NCBI RefSeq assembly: GCF_003208435.1
Contig: NZ_QKMF01000001.1
Span: 372,001-436,000, forward strand
DNA from: Pelagimonas varians
Lineage (GTDB): Bacteria; Pseudomonadota; Alphaproteobacteria; Rhodobacterales; Rhodobacteraceae
DNA length: 64,000 bases
Direction: 5' to 3'
The translations under genes were made by a program, and so were the position numbers. Below the pieces are notes generated by a model that had not been told where the DNA came from, searched no databases, and saw nothing but the letters and a program-made list of their open reading frames with translations. Shown here in pieces: positions 44,109 through 54,047 of the stretch. Each line of letters begins with the position of its first letter. Positions within the stretch are counted from its first letter, which is position 1.

Positions 44109-44171
44109 CGACATTAACCTGTTACACATCCCTGATAGAGCCGTTCGCGGCCCCTAAACGAAAGTTTTGGA

Positions 44172-45347
44172 ATGAAACCCACTTTGCAGCGCCCCGTCGC
44201 GATTCCTGTCAGCCAGTCTACCGCCGTGGCGACACCTATTATGCCGTCGGTGGTTTATGCGTCGCAAACACCCGACGAACTGGATGCGCAGTATTCGGGT
44301 GAAATCCAGGGCTATACCTATGCCCGCGAGGGGCATCCGAACGCAGATGTTCTGGCCCGCCGGATTGATGCGCTCGAAGGGATGGCGGGCGGTATTATTG
44401 TCGGCTCTGGTATGGCGGCGGTCAGCGCCGTTTTAATGGGGCTGTGCGAATCCGGCGATCACGTCATTGGCGGCAATCAGCTTTATGGCCGGTCCTTGCG
44501 GATGCTGTCAGAAGACCTGCCGCGCTACGGCATTGAGACATCGCTAGCGGATACGACTGATGCACAAAAAGTGGCTGAGGCAATCAAACCGAATACCAAA
44601 CTGGTCTTGGTTGAAGTTGTGTCCAATCCGACGATCCGAATTGCGGATCTGGACGGTATAGCCGAGGTTTGCGCACAAAAAGGCGTGCTCTTGGTGGTCG
44701 ACAATACCTTTACCACGCCCGCGGCATTGAAGCCGGTTGAGCACGGGGCTGATATCGTTTTGCATTCCGTTACCAAGCTGCTGGCGGGCCACGCCGACGT
44801 AACCTTGGGCTGGGTGTGCACAAAAGATCCAGCTGTGATGGAGCGGATGACCATTTACGCCGTGACCCACGGGTTGACAGGCAGCCCCTTTGATTGCTGG
44901 CTGGCTGAACGCGGTTTGGCCACGTTTGAATTGCGCTATGAACGCGCAGAAAAGACGGCGCAGCGGTTGGCTGATTTTCTGGCGGTGCAGCCCAATGTCA
45001 AAATGGTCGCTTACCCAACGCGGCCCGATCACCCCGAATCCGCCCGCGCCCAAAGCCTTCTGCGCGGCAAAGGGGCCAATATGGTCAGTTTTGAAATGGA
45101 GGGCGGGCGGTCCGCGGCAAATGCCTTTACCAAAACAGCGTCGGAACTGGCCTTTGCCCCGACTTTGGGCGATGTCGGCACGACAATTTCCCACCCCAAT
45201 TCATCGTCGCATCGCAATATTTCCGAGGCAGAGCGCGTTGCCAATGGCATCACCGAAGGCTTCTTTCGCGTGTCCGTCGGTCTCGAAGATCCGGACGCGC
45301 TGATTGCGGCCTTCGACAAAGGCCTGAAGGCTGCAAAGGATACCTGA
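44172..45347 (+). CDS. Transsulfuration PLP-dependent enzyme (Cys/Met metabolism family)
   Basis: 391 residues. The PLP lysine is in LHSVTKLLAGHADVTLG, with the substrate/phosphate motifs YTYAREGHPNADVLARRIDALEG and GSGMAAVSAVLMG. The family includes cystathionine gamma-synthase, cystathionine gamma-lyase, O-acetylhomoserine sulfhydrylase and methionine gamma-lyase; the sequence does not settle which. If MetA (1458) makes O-acetylhomoserine, this could use it. The stop codon abuts the phoR start. CTGTTACACA in the upstream gap equals the first ten bases of the Pho box before pstS, suggesting a possible PhoB half-site. Confidence 0.9.
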   Translation: MKPTLQRPVAIPVSQSTAVATPIMPSVVYASQTPDELDAQYSGEIQGYTYAREGHPNADVLARRIDALEGMAGGIIVGSGMAAVSAVLMGLCESGDHVIGGNQLYGRSLRMLSEDLPRYGIETSLADTTDAQKVAEAIKPNTKLVLVEVVSNPTIRIADLDGIAEVCAQKGVLLVVDNTFTTPAALKPVEHGADIVLHSVTKLLAGHADVTLGWVCTKDPAVMERMTIYAVTHGLTGSPFDCWLAERGLATFELRYERAEKTAQRLADFLAVQPNVKMVAYPTRPDHPESARAQSLLRGKGANMVSFEMEGGRSAANAFTKTASELAFAPTLGDVGTTISHPNSSSHRNISEAERVANGITEGFFRVSVGLEDPDALIAAFDKGLKAAKDT

Positions 45348-46385
45348 ATGAACGGCAATGCGGCAGATTTCGTTGATGCGGCGCCATGGCCGGCGCTGCT
45401 GGTTCATCCCGATGAACGGATTGTCGCAGCGAATGAGCGGGCATTGGCCTTTTTAGGGGCTGGTATTGTCGGGCGCCATTTCATTACGATTTTGCGGCAG
45501 CCGGTTTTGTTGGAAGCCATCGAAGGCTGCCTCGCCGATGGCAAGAAGCGCACATGCGAATATTTGACCAACGATGGCCGTCAAGATGTCACCTACAAGG
45601 TCTCGGTGGGAGCCGTCGCGTTGGAACATCAACGCGGAGTTTTTGTCTGTTTCGAAGACGTTACCGCCTTTGAACAAGTGGGCCAGATGCGCCGCGATTT
45701 TGTGGCCAATGTCAGCCATGAATTACGCACGCCCCTGACGGCGTTGATCGGGTTTATCGAGACTCTTAAAGGGCCTGCGAAAAACGACGAAACAGCGCGG
45801 GCGCGATTTCTGGACATTATGGATGACGAATCCAAGCGGATGAACCGTTTGGTTGGGGATTTATTATCGCTGAGCCGTGTCGAGGCTCAAGAACGGGTGC
45901 GGCCTACTGAAGTCATGTATCCTGCCGATCTTATTCGCACCGCTGCGCACAGTCTGAACGCATTGGCCAAAAAGGCCGGCGTCCAATTGGAAACGGATCT
46001 GCCCGAAGAAACCGTGTCGATGGTTGGGGATCGGGATCAACTGCGTCAGGTTCTTAATAATCTTGCCGAAAACGCCATAAAATATTCCGGCGCAGGATCA
46101 ACGGTCACGTTGGCGCTGACAGGTCCCAAATACGAGCCGCGCCTACGTGCGCAGGCTGTGCGTCTGAGCGTGCTGGACACGGGGCAGGGCATCGAACCCC
46201 ATCATGTCCCGCGTTTAACAGAACGGTTTTATCGGGTCGACAGCCATAGGTCGCGCGAGATGGGCGGCACAGGGCTTGGCCTTGCTATCGTCAAACATAT
46301 CATCAACCGGCATCGCGGCCGGCTCAAGGTCGCCAGCGTGCGCGGTCAGGGTTCGTGTTTTACCGTCATCTTGCCGGTGGCGTGA
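45348..46385 (+). CDS. phoR: Phosphate regulon sensor kinase PhoR (no membrane helix)
   Basis: 345 residues: a PAS domain (residues about 10-110), HisKA with His124 in NVSHELRTPLTALIGFIETLKG, and an HATPase domain (NNLAENAIKYS, VLDTGQGIEPHHVPRLTERFYRVD, GGTGLGLAIVKHI). No hydrophobic segment is seen at the N-terminus, unlike E. coli PhoR with its membrane anchor. It should phosphorylate PhoB (52228) under phosphate limitation. The start ATG directly follows the stop of the PLP enzyme gene. PstSCAB-PhoU-PhoB follow after 284 bases with a Pho box. Confidence 0.93.
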   Translation: MNGNAADFVDAAPWPALLVHPDERIVAANERALAFLGAGIVGRHFITILRQPVLLEAIEGCLADGKKRTCEYLTNDGRQDVTYKVSVGAVALEHQRGVFVCFEDVTAFEQVGQMRRDFVANVSHELRTPLTALIGFIETLKGPAKNDETARARFLDIMDDESKRMNRLVGDLLSLSRVEAQERVRPTEVMYPADLIRTAAHSLNALAKKAGVQLETDLPEETVSMVGDRDQLRQVLNNLAENAIKYSGAGSTVTLALTGPKYEPRLRAQAVRLSVLDTGQGIEPHHVPRLTERFYRVDSHRSREMGGTGLGLAIVKHIINRHRGRLKVASVRGQGSCFTVILPVA

Positions 46386-46566
46386 CACTGATTAGAGCTT
46401 GGCCGGGTCATTGATCTGATCCGATGCGCCGCGTTTGTCTGCAGCTTGCCCGATTCCCCTATCGATCATAGCTGCCCTCGGGGCATCCCAAAAATTTGTA
46501 AAAAAATCTGCCCAAAACGCAGGAAATAGCCCCGAACCCGCGATTGGATCGGGGTGTTTCATAAAA

Positions 46567-46584
46567 CTGTTACACACCTGTCAC
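46567..46584 (+). promoter_or_regulatory. Pho box before pstS
   Basis: CTGTTACACACCTGTCAC matches the PhoB consensus CTGTCAT-N4-CTGTCAY, two direct repeats 11 bases apart, 86 bases before the pstS start. The 284-base gap also has a weak hairpin CCCCGA/TCGGGG at 46530-46554. Confidence 0.75.
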
Positions 46585-46669
46585 AAAAGCATTGCGAGAC
46601 GAGATTATCTCAGGCCTCGGAGATCATCACAACGATGATCACAGTTTAAGTAACTTTCAGGAGTTCACC

Positions 46670-47710
46670 ATGACCGTGAAACTGACCGCCTCCGTACTGG
46701 CAATTGCCGCCGTATCTGCCTCTGCCGCCTTTGCCCGTGACAACGTGCAGGTTGCCGGTTCCTCGACCGTTCTTCCCTACGCTTCGATCGTAGCAGAAGC
46801 TTTCGGCGAAAACTTTGACTTTCCGACACCAGTTGTTGAATCCGGTGGCTCTTCGGCGGGTCTGAAACGTTTCTGTGAAGGTGTTGGCGAAAACACCATC
46901 GACATTGCAAACGCGTCGCGCAAAATCAAAGACAGTGAAATCAAAGCCTGCGCCGAAGCCGGTGTGACCGACATCATCGAAGTACGCATCGGTTATGACG
47001 GCATCGTATTCGCCAGCCAGATCGACGGCCCTGCATACACGTCCTTCCAGCCTGTCGACATCTTCAACGGTCTGGCCGCCAAAGTTGTAAAAGACGGTGC
47101 CTTGGTCGAAAACACCTACAAGCAGTGGGCTGATTTCAACGCCGACCTGCCAGCCGCTGACATCGCCGCCTTCATCCCCGGCACCAAGCACGGGACACGC
47201 GAAGTGTTCGAAGAAAAAGTTCTGGTAGAAGGCTGCAAAGAAGCTGGCGCATTCGACCTGTATATGGCCGAAAATGGCGGCGACAAGAAAGCCGCTGGCA
47301 AAGCCTGCTTTGAAGTGCGCACCGATGGCGTATCTGTCGATATCGATGGCGATTACACCGAAACCCTCGCCCGTGTTGATGCAAACCCGAACGGCATCGG
47401 CGTATTTGGTCTGGCGTTCTACGAGAACAACACCGACACGCTCAAGGTTGCCACAATGGGCGGCGTTGCCCCTTCGACCGAGAGCATCTCGACCGGTGAA
47501 TACCCCGTGTCGCGCCCCTTGTTCTTCTATGTCAAGAAAGCGCACATCGGCGTTATTCCTGGCCTGAAAGACTATGCTGAGTTCTTCGTCTCCGAAGAGA
47601 TCGCCGGTTCCGACGGCCCATTGTCCGAATACGGTCTGGTTTCTGATCCTGAGCTGGAAGCAACTCAGACAGCCGTTGCTGACGAAACCACAATGATGGA
47701 AGGCATGTAA
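46670..47710 (+). CDS. pstS: Phosphate ABC transporter substrate-binding protein PstS
   Basis: 346 residues from the ATG at 46670 (CAGGAG upstream). Signal peptide MTVKLTASVLAIAAVSASAAFA, then the phosphate-binding motif VQVAGSSTVLPYASIVAEAF and ESGGSSAGLKRFCEGVG; DIANASRKIKDSE is the second binding segment. It binds phosphate in the periplasm and hands it to PstCAB. The next gap carries a strong hairpin at 47727-47751 that likely lowers expression of pstC relative to pstS. Confidence 0.96.
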   Translation: MTVKLTASVLAIAAVSASAAFARDNVQVAGSSTVLPYASIVAEAFGENFDFPTPVVESGGSSAGLKRFCEGVGENTIDIANASRKIKDSEIKACAEAGVTDIIEVRIGYDGIVFASQIDGPAYTSFQPVDIFNGLAAKVVKDGALVENTYKQWADFNADLPAADIAAFIPGTKHGTREVFEEKVLVEGCKEAGAFDLYMAENGGDKKAAGKACFEVRTDGVSVDIDGDYTETLARVDANPNGIGVFGLAFYENNTDTLKVATMGGVAPSTESISTGEYPVSRPLFFYVKKAHIGVIPGLKDYAEFFVSEEIAGSDGPLSEYGLVSDPELEATQTAVADETTMMEGM

Positions 47711-47726
47711 GCCTGACATACTGGAC

Positions 47727-47760
47727 GGGGGCGGTGTATTTCACCGCCCCCTTTCACCTT
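47727..47760 (+). terminator. Hairpin attenuator between pstS and pstC
   Basis: GGGGGCGGTG-TATTT-CACCGCCCCC followed by TTTCACCTTTTT. Position inside the operon suggests partial termination, so that the binding protein is made in excess. Confidence 0.75.
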
Positions 47761-47819
47761 TTTGGACCTTTTCCCACCGACTTTCTGACCACTTAGACAA
47801 CCAATCCGCAGGGGGCTAG

Positions 47820-49307
47820 ATGCCTGTTTACTGGCTAATTATCATCGTGCTTGGGCTTGCGGCACTGGGCTACGTGCTTGGCCGCCGCCGCGCCTTGGCA
47901 AGCGCAGGGGGCGATAGCCGCCGCTTGCATTCATTGCCGTCTTATTACGGCTCCAACGTTGCTATCAAAGCCGTGGTTCCTGCATTTTTGTTGATGATTG
48001 TCTGGCTGCTGGTGCAGCCTTTGATTGTCGACAACCGCGTGATCGGCATGATCCCACAGTCCGAAATCCGCGAAGGATCAAGTGCCGGATTGGTGCTGGC
48101 CGAAGTCCGCCGCGCCGCGACCGGACTTGAAAACGCCGTTCAATCTGGCGCAATGCTTGAAATCGAAGCCCGCGACAGCCGCGCCGATTTCACCGATATG
48201 ACACAGCGCCTAAAGGACGCCGGTCAGATCGTAACCTCCACCATCACCCAGCCGATCTTGCTCGCTGCCCAGAAATATCGGGAACTGAGCAATGGAGGCC
48301 GTTTTTATATGTGGATCGCGGTGTTGGCCGTTGCGATTGCCGGTGCGGGTTGGGGTTTGCAAGGAACGACACCTGATTTTCGGGCCCGCAACACTGTGGA
48401 ACGCGCGGTGCGGATGCTTTTGGTCGGGGCCGCCTCGATTGCGATTTTGACCACCGTCGGCATCATCTTGTCGCTGATCTTCAATACGCTGGAATTCTTT
48501 CGCCTCTATCCGGTCAAGCTGTTTTTCTTTGAACCAACATGGCTGCCCAGCTTTGGTGGCGGCATTGATAGTGATGGCAATCCGCTGTCCAAACTCGGTA
48601 TTTTGCCGCTGCTTTGGGGGACTATCTATATCTCGCTTATTGCGTTGGCGGTGGCCGTTCCCATCGGATTGTTTGCCGCGATTTACCTATCCGAATATGC
48701 GGGGCCCAAGGTGCGGGCCGTGGCCAAGCCGATGCTCGAAGTTTTGGCCGGCATTCCGACAATCGTCTATGGTTTGTTCGCCTTGCTGACAGTTGGCCCC
48801 ATGCTAATCGGGGTTTTCGGAGCAGATGGCCTGGGGTGGATGAAAGCCGGAACCGCGGTGATGACGGCGGGGCTGGTAATGGGCATCATGTTGATCCCCT
48901 TTGTCAGTTCCTTGTCTGATGACATTATCAATGCGGTGCCTCAGGCAATGCGAGACGGGTCATACGGCCTTGGTGCGACCAAGTCTGAAACCGTTAAGCA
49001 GGTTGTCTTGCCCGCAGCACTGCCCGGCATTGTCGGCGCTATATTGTTGGCTGCCTCGCGCGCCATCGGCGAGACGATGATTGTGGTGATGGGGGCAGGG
49101 GCCGCCGCAAGGATGAGCCTGAACCCCTTCGAAGCCATGACAACCGTAACCGCCAAAATCGTCAGCCAGTTGACCGGTGATGCCGACTTTGCATCCCCCG
49201 AGGCGCTGGTCGCCTTTGCCCTTGGCATGACCCTCTTTATCCTGACGCTTGGGCTGAACATCTTCGCCCTTTATATCGTGCGCAAATATCGGGAGCAGTA
49301 CGACTAA
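47820..49307 (+). CDS. pstC: Phosphate ABC transporter permease PstC
   Basis: 495 residues, much longer than E. coli PstC (about 320). The C-terminal 300 residues are the canonical permease: [38 protein letters not shown]-type segment and the EAA loop [40 protein letters not shown] (positions about 365-400). The N-terminal part adds two transmembrane segments and a periplasmic loop with the conserved [11 protein letters not shown]. The gap of 109 bases before it holds the pstS hairpin; the stop overlaps the pstA start. Confidence 0.93.
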   Translation: [495 protein letters not shown]

Positions 49308-50659
49308 TGACCGATGCAAGCCTTCACACACCTGAGCCGCGCAAAAAGTCTTCTTTGATGACCGTCAACGCGCGCACCAAAAGCCGCAACGCCTCCGAAA
49401 CACGCTTTCGCATGTATGGGATCGCTGCGGTGGCTGCCGGGGTCTTTTTCCTGGTGGTTCTGTTGACCGCAATTTTGTCAAACGGGGTCGGGGCGTTTCA
49501 ACAAACCTTTATCACCGTCGAAGTTTTTCTTGATCCGGCCAAACTGGACAAGAAAGGCGGGCGCGAAATTGAAAACATCAAGAAAGTGTCGACCTTTGGG
49601 TACACGCCACTGGTACAACAAGCTTTGTTTGATGCCGTCGAAGCCAACGGTATCGAGACGCCGCTGACAAAACGCAAAGACATGAAAGCGCTGATTTCCG
49701 CCTCGGCAGCGGCGCAGGTCCGCGATTACGTGATTGCCAACCCCGAGCAGATTGGTGAAACCGTCAGCTTTCGCGTTCTGGCATCGTCGCGGGTGGACGG
49801 GTATTTCAAAGACCGTGTGACCCGCACATCGGTTGCACGCGACAAGAATATCAAGCCGGTTCATCTGGATCTTGTCGATGGGTTGCAGGCCGCTGGCGTG
49901 ATCAAAAAGCAGTTCAACATTGATTTCATTGTCGGTGCGGATGCATCCGAAAGCCGCGCTGAACAGGCAGGCATGGGGGTGTCGATCCTTGGATCGCTTT
50001 TCATGATGCTTGTGGTCTTGGGGTTGTCCCTGCCGATCGGGGTTGCCACATCGATCTACCTTGAGGAATTTGCACCGCAAAACCGATGGACCGATGTGAT
50101 CGAAGTCAACATTTCCAATCTGGCGGCGGTTCCCTCAATTGTCTTTGGTATTCTCGGTCTGGCTGTCTTCATCCAGTTCGCCCATCTGCCGCAATCCGCG
50201 CCTTTGGTTGGCGGCTTGGTCCTGACATTGATGACCCTGCCGACGATCATTATTTCCACCCGCGCCTCGCTGAAATCCGTGCCGCCCAGCATTCGTGATG
50301 CCGCGCTTGGCATTGGGGCCTCCAAAATGCAGGCGGTGTTCCACCATGTGTTGCCTCTGGCGATGCCGGGCATTTTAACAGGCACCATCATTGGCGTCGC
50401 CCAAGCCTTGGGTGAAACAGCACCGCTGCTTTTGATCGGGATGGTTGGCTATATCGCCACGAATTATCCTGACGGCATCGGGGCAGGGTTCCTTGACCCT
50501 AACTCCGCTATGCCAGCCCAGATCTACGAATGGGCCAAACGCGCCGATCCCGCGTATTATGAACGCGCCTGGGGCGGCATCATCATCCTTCTGGTGTTCT
50601 TGCTGACCATGAACATCATCGCCATTATCTTGCGCCGCCGCTTTGAGCGCCGGTGGTAA
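49307..50659 (+). CDS. pstA: Phosphate ABC transporter permease PstA
   Basis: 450 residues, with a DUF3333-type N-terminal part (one helix [18 protein letters not shown], then a soluble periplasmic loop with [24 protein letters not shown]) before the permease domain. The EAA loop is [36 protein letters not shown]-like, and [35 protein letters not shown] is family-typical. This long form is usual in alphaproteobacteria. The start overlaps the pstC stop (TAATG). Confidence 0.93.
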
Positions 50660-50676
50660 TGAGGAGCACGACAGAC

Positions 50677-51492
50677 ATGTTAGACGTACATTCACACCGG
50701 CAAGAGATACAGAAAATGACAGATGTGGACCTGATTGACCTCAAGATGAGCGCCCGCAATGTTCAGGTACATTATGGCGACACCCACGCGATCAAAGACG
50801 TGGACATCGATATCGAAGCCAAATGTGTAACAGCTTTCATCGGCCCGTCGGGCTGCGGAAAATCCACCTTCCTGCGGTGTTTGAACCGCATGAACGATAC
50901 GATTGATATTTGCCGCGTCACCGGTGACATCTTGCTTGATGATGAAAACATCTATGACAAGCGTGTCGATCCTGTGCAATTGCGCGCCAAAGTGGGCATG
51001 GTGTTTCAAAAACCAAACCCGTTTCCGAAATCGATCTATGACAACATCGCTTACGGCCCGCGTATTCACGGGCTTGCCCGCAACAAGGCTGAACTCGACG
51101 ATATTGTTGAAAAAAGCCTCCGCCGCGGTGCCATCTGGAACGAGGTCAAGGACCGGCTGCACGCACCGGGCACCGGATTGTCCGGTGGTCAGCAACAACG
51201 TTTGTGCATCGCCCGTGCCATCGCCACGCAGCCCGAAGTGTTGTTGATGGATGAGCCTTGCTCAGCGCTTGACCCGATTGCGACAGCGCAGGTCGAAGAG
51301 TTGATCGACGAACTGCGTCAGGAATACTCGGTGGTGATCGTCACACACTCGATGCAACAAGCGGCGCGTGTCAGTCAGAAAACCGCGTTTTTCCACCTTG
51401 GGAATTTGGTTGAATTTGGCGAAACCAGCAAGATTTTTACCAACCCCGAAGACCCGCGCACCGAAAGCTATATTACAGGACGGATTGGCTAA
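50677..51492 (+). CDS. pstB: Phosphate ABC transporter ATP-binding protein PstB
   Basis: 271 residues from the ATG at 50677, which has TGAGGAG 12 bases upstream; the frame opens earlier at 50653 in the end of pstA. Walker [11 protein letters not shown]-loop [21 protein letters not shown], signature [14 protein letters not shown], Walker [13 protein letters not shown] and switch [13 protein letters not shown] are all present. It energises phosphate import and with PhoU transmits transport state to PhoR. It overlaps phoU by one base of the stop codon. Confidence 0.96.
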   Translation: MLDVHSHRQEIQKMTDVDLIDLKMSARNVQVHYGDTHAIKDVDIDIEAKCVTAFIGPSGCGKSTFLRCLNRMNDTIDICRVTGDILLDDENIYDKRVDPVQLRAKVGMVFQKPNPFPKSIYDNIAYGPRIHGLARNKAELDDIVEKSLRRGAIWNEVKDRLHAPGTGLSGGQQQRLCIARAIATQPEVLLMDEPCSALDPIATAQVEELIDELRQEYSVVIVTHSMQQAARVSQKTAFFHLGNLVEFGETSKIFTNPEDPRTESYITGRIG

Positions 51493-52226
51493 TGACCGAG
51501 CTTAAAAACCATATTGTCAAAGCCTTTGACCGTGAACTTGAAGGTATTCAGGCCCAGATCATGAAGATGGGCGGATTGGTCGAAGCTTCGATCATGCAGG
51601 CGGCGACCTCGCTTGAAACCCGCGATGTCGAACTGGCCGAAAAGGTGCGGGCAGGCGACAAATTGGTCGACGCCCTCGAAGAGAGCCTGAACGAGGAAGC
51701 GGCTCAGGTAATTGCGCTGCGTGCACCCACCGCGACCGATCTGCGGATCGTGTTGTCAGTGATGCGTATGTCGGCCAATCTGGAACGCATCGGTGATTTG
51801 TCGAAAAACATCGCCAAACGGACCAGCGTTCTGGTTCAGATGCCAGCCGTTGGCGATACTGCAACCTCGCTACGCCGCATGGCCCGCGAGGTGGAATTGA
51901 TGCTCAAGGACGCGCTGGACGCCTATATCCAACGCGACGAAGCGCTGGCGCTGGACGTGATCCAACGCGACCATGACGTTGACCAGATGCACAATACGCA
52001 GTTTCGCGAATTGCTGACCTATATGCTGGAAGATCCGCAAAACATCACCGCCTGCATGCATCTGCATTTCATTGCCAAAAACATCGAACGCATGGGCGAC
52101 CATGTGACATCGATTGCCGAACAGGTTGTGTTCATGGCCACGGGTTCCAAACCGGATGAGGACCGCCCGAAAGGCGACCAGACCGCAACCGATCTTGGCC
52201 CGCTTTTGCAAGAGCATGAGGACTGA
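51492..52226 (+). CDS. phoU: Phosphate signalling protein PhoU
   Basis: 244 residues, two homologous three-helix bundles of the PhoU family with EGIQAQIMKMGGLVEASIMQA and the second-repeat MARVEL-like REVELMLKDALDAYIQRDE; conserved LVDALEESLNEEAAQVIALRAP and ERMGDHVTSIAEQVVFM are diagnostic. It inhibits PhoR when phosphate is abundant, acting with PstB. The start overlaps the pstB stop, and phoB starts one base after its stop. Given the soluble PhoR here, PhoU may also place the kinase at the membrane (inference). Confidence 0.95.
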   Translation: MTELKNHIVKAFDRELEGIQAQIMKMGGLVEASIMQAATSLETRDVELAEKVRAGDKLVDALEESLNEEAAQVIALRAPTATDLRIVLSVMRMSANLERIGDLSKNIAKRTSVLVQMPAVGDTATSLRRMAREVELMLKDALDAYIQRDEALALDVIQRDHDVDQMHNTQFRELLTYMLEDPQNITACMHLHFIAKNIERMGDHVTSIAEQVVFMATGSKPDEDRPKGDQTATDLGPLLQEHED

Positions 52227-52227
52227 C

Positions 52228-52917
52228 ATGTCTAGTGATCAACCTACTGTTCTGGTGGTCGAAGACGAACCGGCGCAACGCGAGATTCTAAGCTACAACC
52301 TTGAAGCTGAAGGGTTTCGGGTTGTACGGGCCGAAAATGGCGAAGACGCGCTGGTTATGGTGTCCGAGGAAAATCCTGACATCATCGTTCTTGATTGGAT
52401 GATGCCGAATGTGTCGGGGATCGAGGTCTGCCGGCAAATCAAATCCCGCCCCGAAACCCGCAATATACCGATCATCATGCTGTCTGCCCGATCCGAAGAG
52501 GTCGACAAGGTGCGCGGGTTGGAAACCGGCGCGGATGACTACATGGTCAAACCCTATTCGGTGGTCGAACTGATGGCACGGGTACGGGCTCAGCTGCGCC
52601 GCACACGGCCTTCGACAGTCGGCGTTCAGCTCGACTACGAAGATATCTCGCTGGATCCGGAAACCCACCGTGTGACCCGTGGCGGCGATGCGCTAAAACT
52701 TGGTCCGACAGAGTTCCGCCTGCTGTCTACTTTTATGGAAAAGCCGGGCAGGGTGTGGTCGCGCGATCAACTGCTAGATCGGGTGTGGGGCCGCGATATC
52801 TATGTCGATACCCGCACCGTTGATGTCCACATTGGCCGGCTGCGCAAAGCGCTGTGTCAGCATGGCGGCGACGATCCTTTGCGCACGGTGCGTGGGGCAG
52901 GGTACGCCTTGGGCTAA
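52228..52917 (+). CDS. phoB: Phosphate regulon response regulator PhoB
   Basis: 229 residues from the ATG at 52228 (GAGGACTG upstream). Receiver domain with phospho-acceptor Asp in [13 protein letters not shown] and the Lys in DYMVKPYS; the winged helix ([47 protein letters not shown]) is OmpR type. It activates the Pho regulon, most likely through the box at 46567. A small TTGGCC-TTCG-GGCCAA hairpin at 52932-52947 lies after it but has no T-run. Confidence 0.96.
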   Translation: MSSDQPTVLVVEDEPAQREILSYNLEAEGFRVVRAENGEDALVMVSEENPDIIVLDWMMPNVSGIEVCRQIKSRPETRNIPIIMLSARSEEVDKVRGLETGADDYMVKPYSVVELMARVRAQLRRTRPSTVGVQLDYEDISLDPETHRVTRGGDALKLGPTEFRLLSTFMEKPGRVWSRDQLLDRVWGRDIYVDTRTVDVHIGRLRKALCQHGGDDPLRTVRGAGYALG

Positions 52918-53123
52918 AAACACCGACTAATTTGGCCTTCGGGCCAATAATACCTGCGCTTTTGGCCAATGCCTCTTGCGCAGCCGCGCTGCCCAAGTTA
53001 AAGGGCGCGCACGAACCCCGCAGGCGGGGGCGGGCATCTGGGGGAGACATCCCGAGACGTCCACCGGTTGAAGCATCTGCTTTGATCCCCCGCCGAGGAT
53101 ATGAAACCGGAAAGGATATAGAC

Positions 53124-53912
53124 ATGGCTCTTCCTGAGTTCACCATGCGTCAGCTGCTTGAAGCAGGCGTACACTTTGGTCACCAAACACAACGCTGGAA
53201 CCCTCGTATGGGTCCGTTCATCTATGGCGGCCGTAATGGCATCCATATCATGGACCTCACACAGACTGTTCCAATGCTGGATCAGGCGCTGAAAGCGATC
53301 CGTGATTGCGTTGCAAAAGGCGGCCGCGTTCTGTTCGTTGGCACCAAGCGTCAGGCAGCTCAGCCTGTTGCAGACGCCGCAGAAAAATGCGCCCAGTATT
53401 ACATGAACCACCGTTGGCTCGGCGGTACGCTGACCAACTGGCAGACCGTTTCCAAATCAATCGGCCGTCTTCGTCAAATCGACGAGCTGATGGAAACTGG
53501 TGCCGAAGGCCTGACCAAAAAAGAGCGTCTGGGCATGGAACGTGACCAGATCAAATTGCAAGCCTCTTTGGGCGGCATCCGTGAAATGGGCGGCGTTCCT
53601 GACATGCTGTTCGTCATCGACGTCAAAAAAGAAGCACTGGCCGTGGCCGAAGCCAACAAACTGGGTATCCCGGTTGTTGCAATCGTCGACACCAACTGCT
53701 CGCCCGATGGCATCGATTACATCATCCCAGGCAACGACGACGCGTCCCGCGCCATCACGCTGTACTGTGATCTTGCATCGCGCGCTGCTCTGGACGGTAT
53801 GACCGGTCAGATGGAAGCCGCTGGCTACGATCTGGGTGCCTTCGAAGAAGCGCCGATCGAAGAAGTTGTTGCCGAAGAAGCACCTGCTGCCGAGGCACCT
53901 GCAGAAGGCTAA
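53124..53912 (+). CDS. rpsB: 30S ribosomal protein S2
   Basis: 262 residues from the ATG at 53124 (GAAAGGA upstream). The S2 signature [22 protein letters not shown] and [14 protein letters not shown], then [29 protein letters not shown], are clear. The C-terminus has an Ala/Glu/Pro-rich tail ([16 protein letters not shown]) common in alphaproteobacteria. The 206-base leader contains several GC-rich segments that may fold (52932-53080), a place where S2 autoregulation occurs in other bacteria. tsf follows after 135 bases. Confidence 0.97.
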   Translation: MALPEFTMRQLLEAGVHFGHQTQRWNPRMGPFIYGGRNGIHIMDLTQTVPMLDQALKAIRDCVAKGGRVLFVGTKRQAAQPVADAAEKCAQYYMNHRWLGGTLTNWQTVSKSIGRLRQIDELMETGAEGLTKKERLGMERDQIKLQASLGGIREMGGVPDMLFVIDVKKEALAVAEANKLGIPVVAIVDTNCSPDGIDYIIPGNDDASRAITLYCDLASRAALDGMTGQMEAAGYDLGAFEEAPIEEVVAEEAPAAEAPAEG

Positions 53913-53943
53913 TTGCCTTTTGCCATTGCCTGCAAAAATCGGG

Positions 53944-53965
53944 GGATGTCATTTCGGTGACATCC
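53944..53965 (+). promoter_or_regulatory. Hairpin between rpsB and tsf
   Basis: GGATGTCA-TTTCGG-TGACATCC, a perfect 8-base stem without a T-run. It may be an RNA processing or pausing element in the rpsB-tsf transcript. Confidence 0.5.
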
Positions 53966-54047
53966 TGACCGGACAAAATAGCGGGCATGTAACATCAGGG
54001 CGGCGTATCGCCGCCCGAACCGTATTTTCAGACGAGGAAGCCAAATC

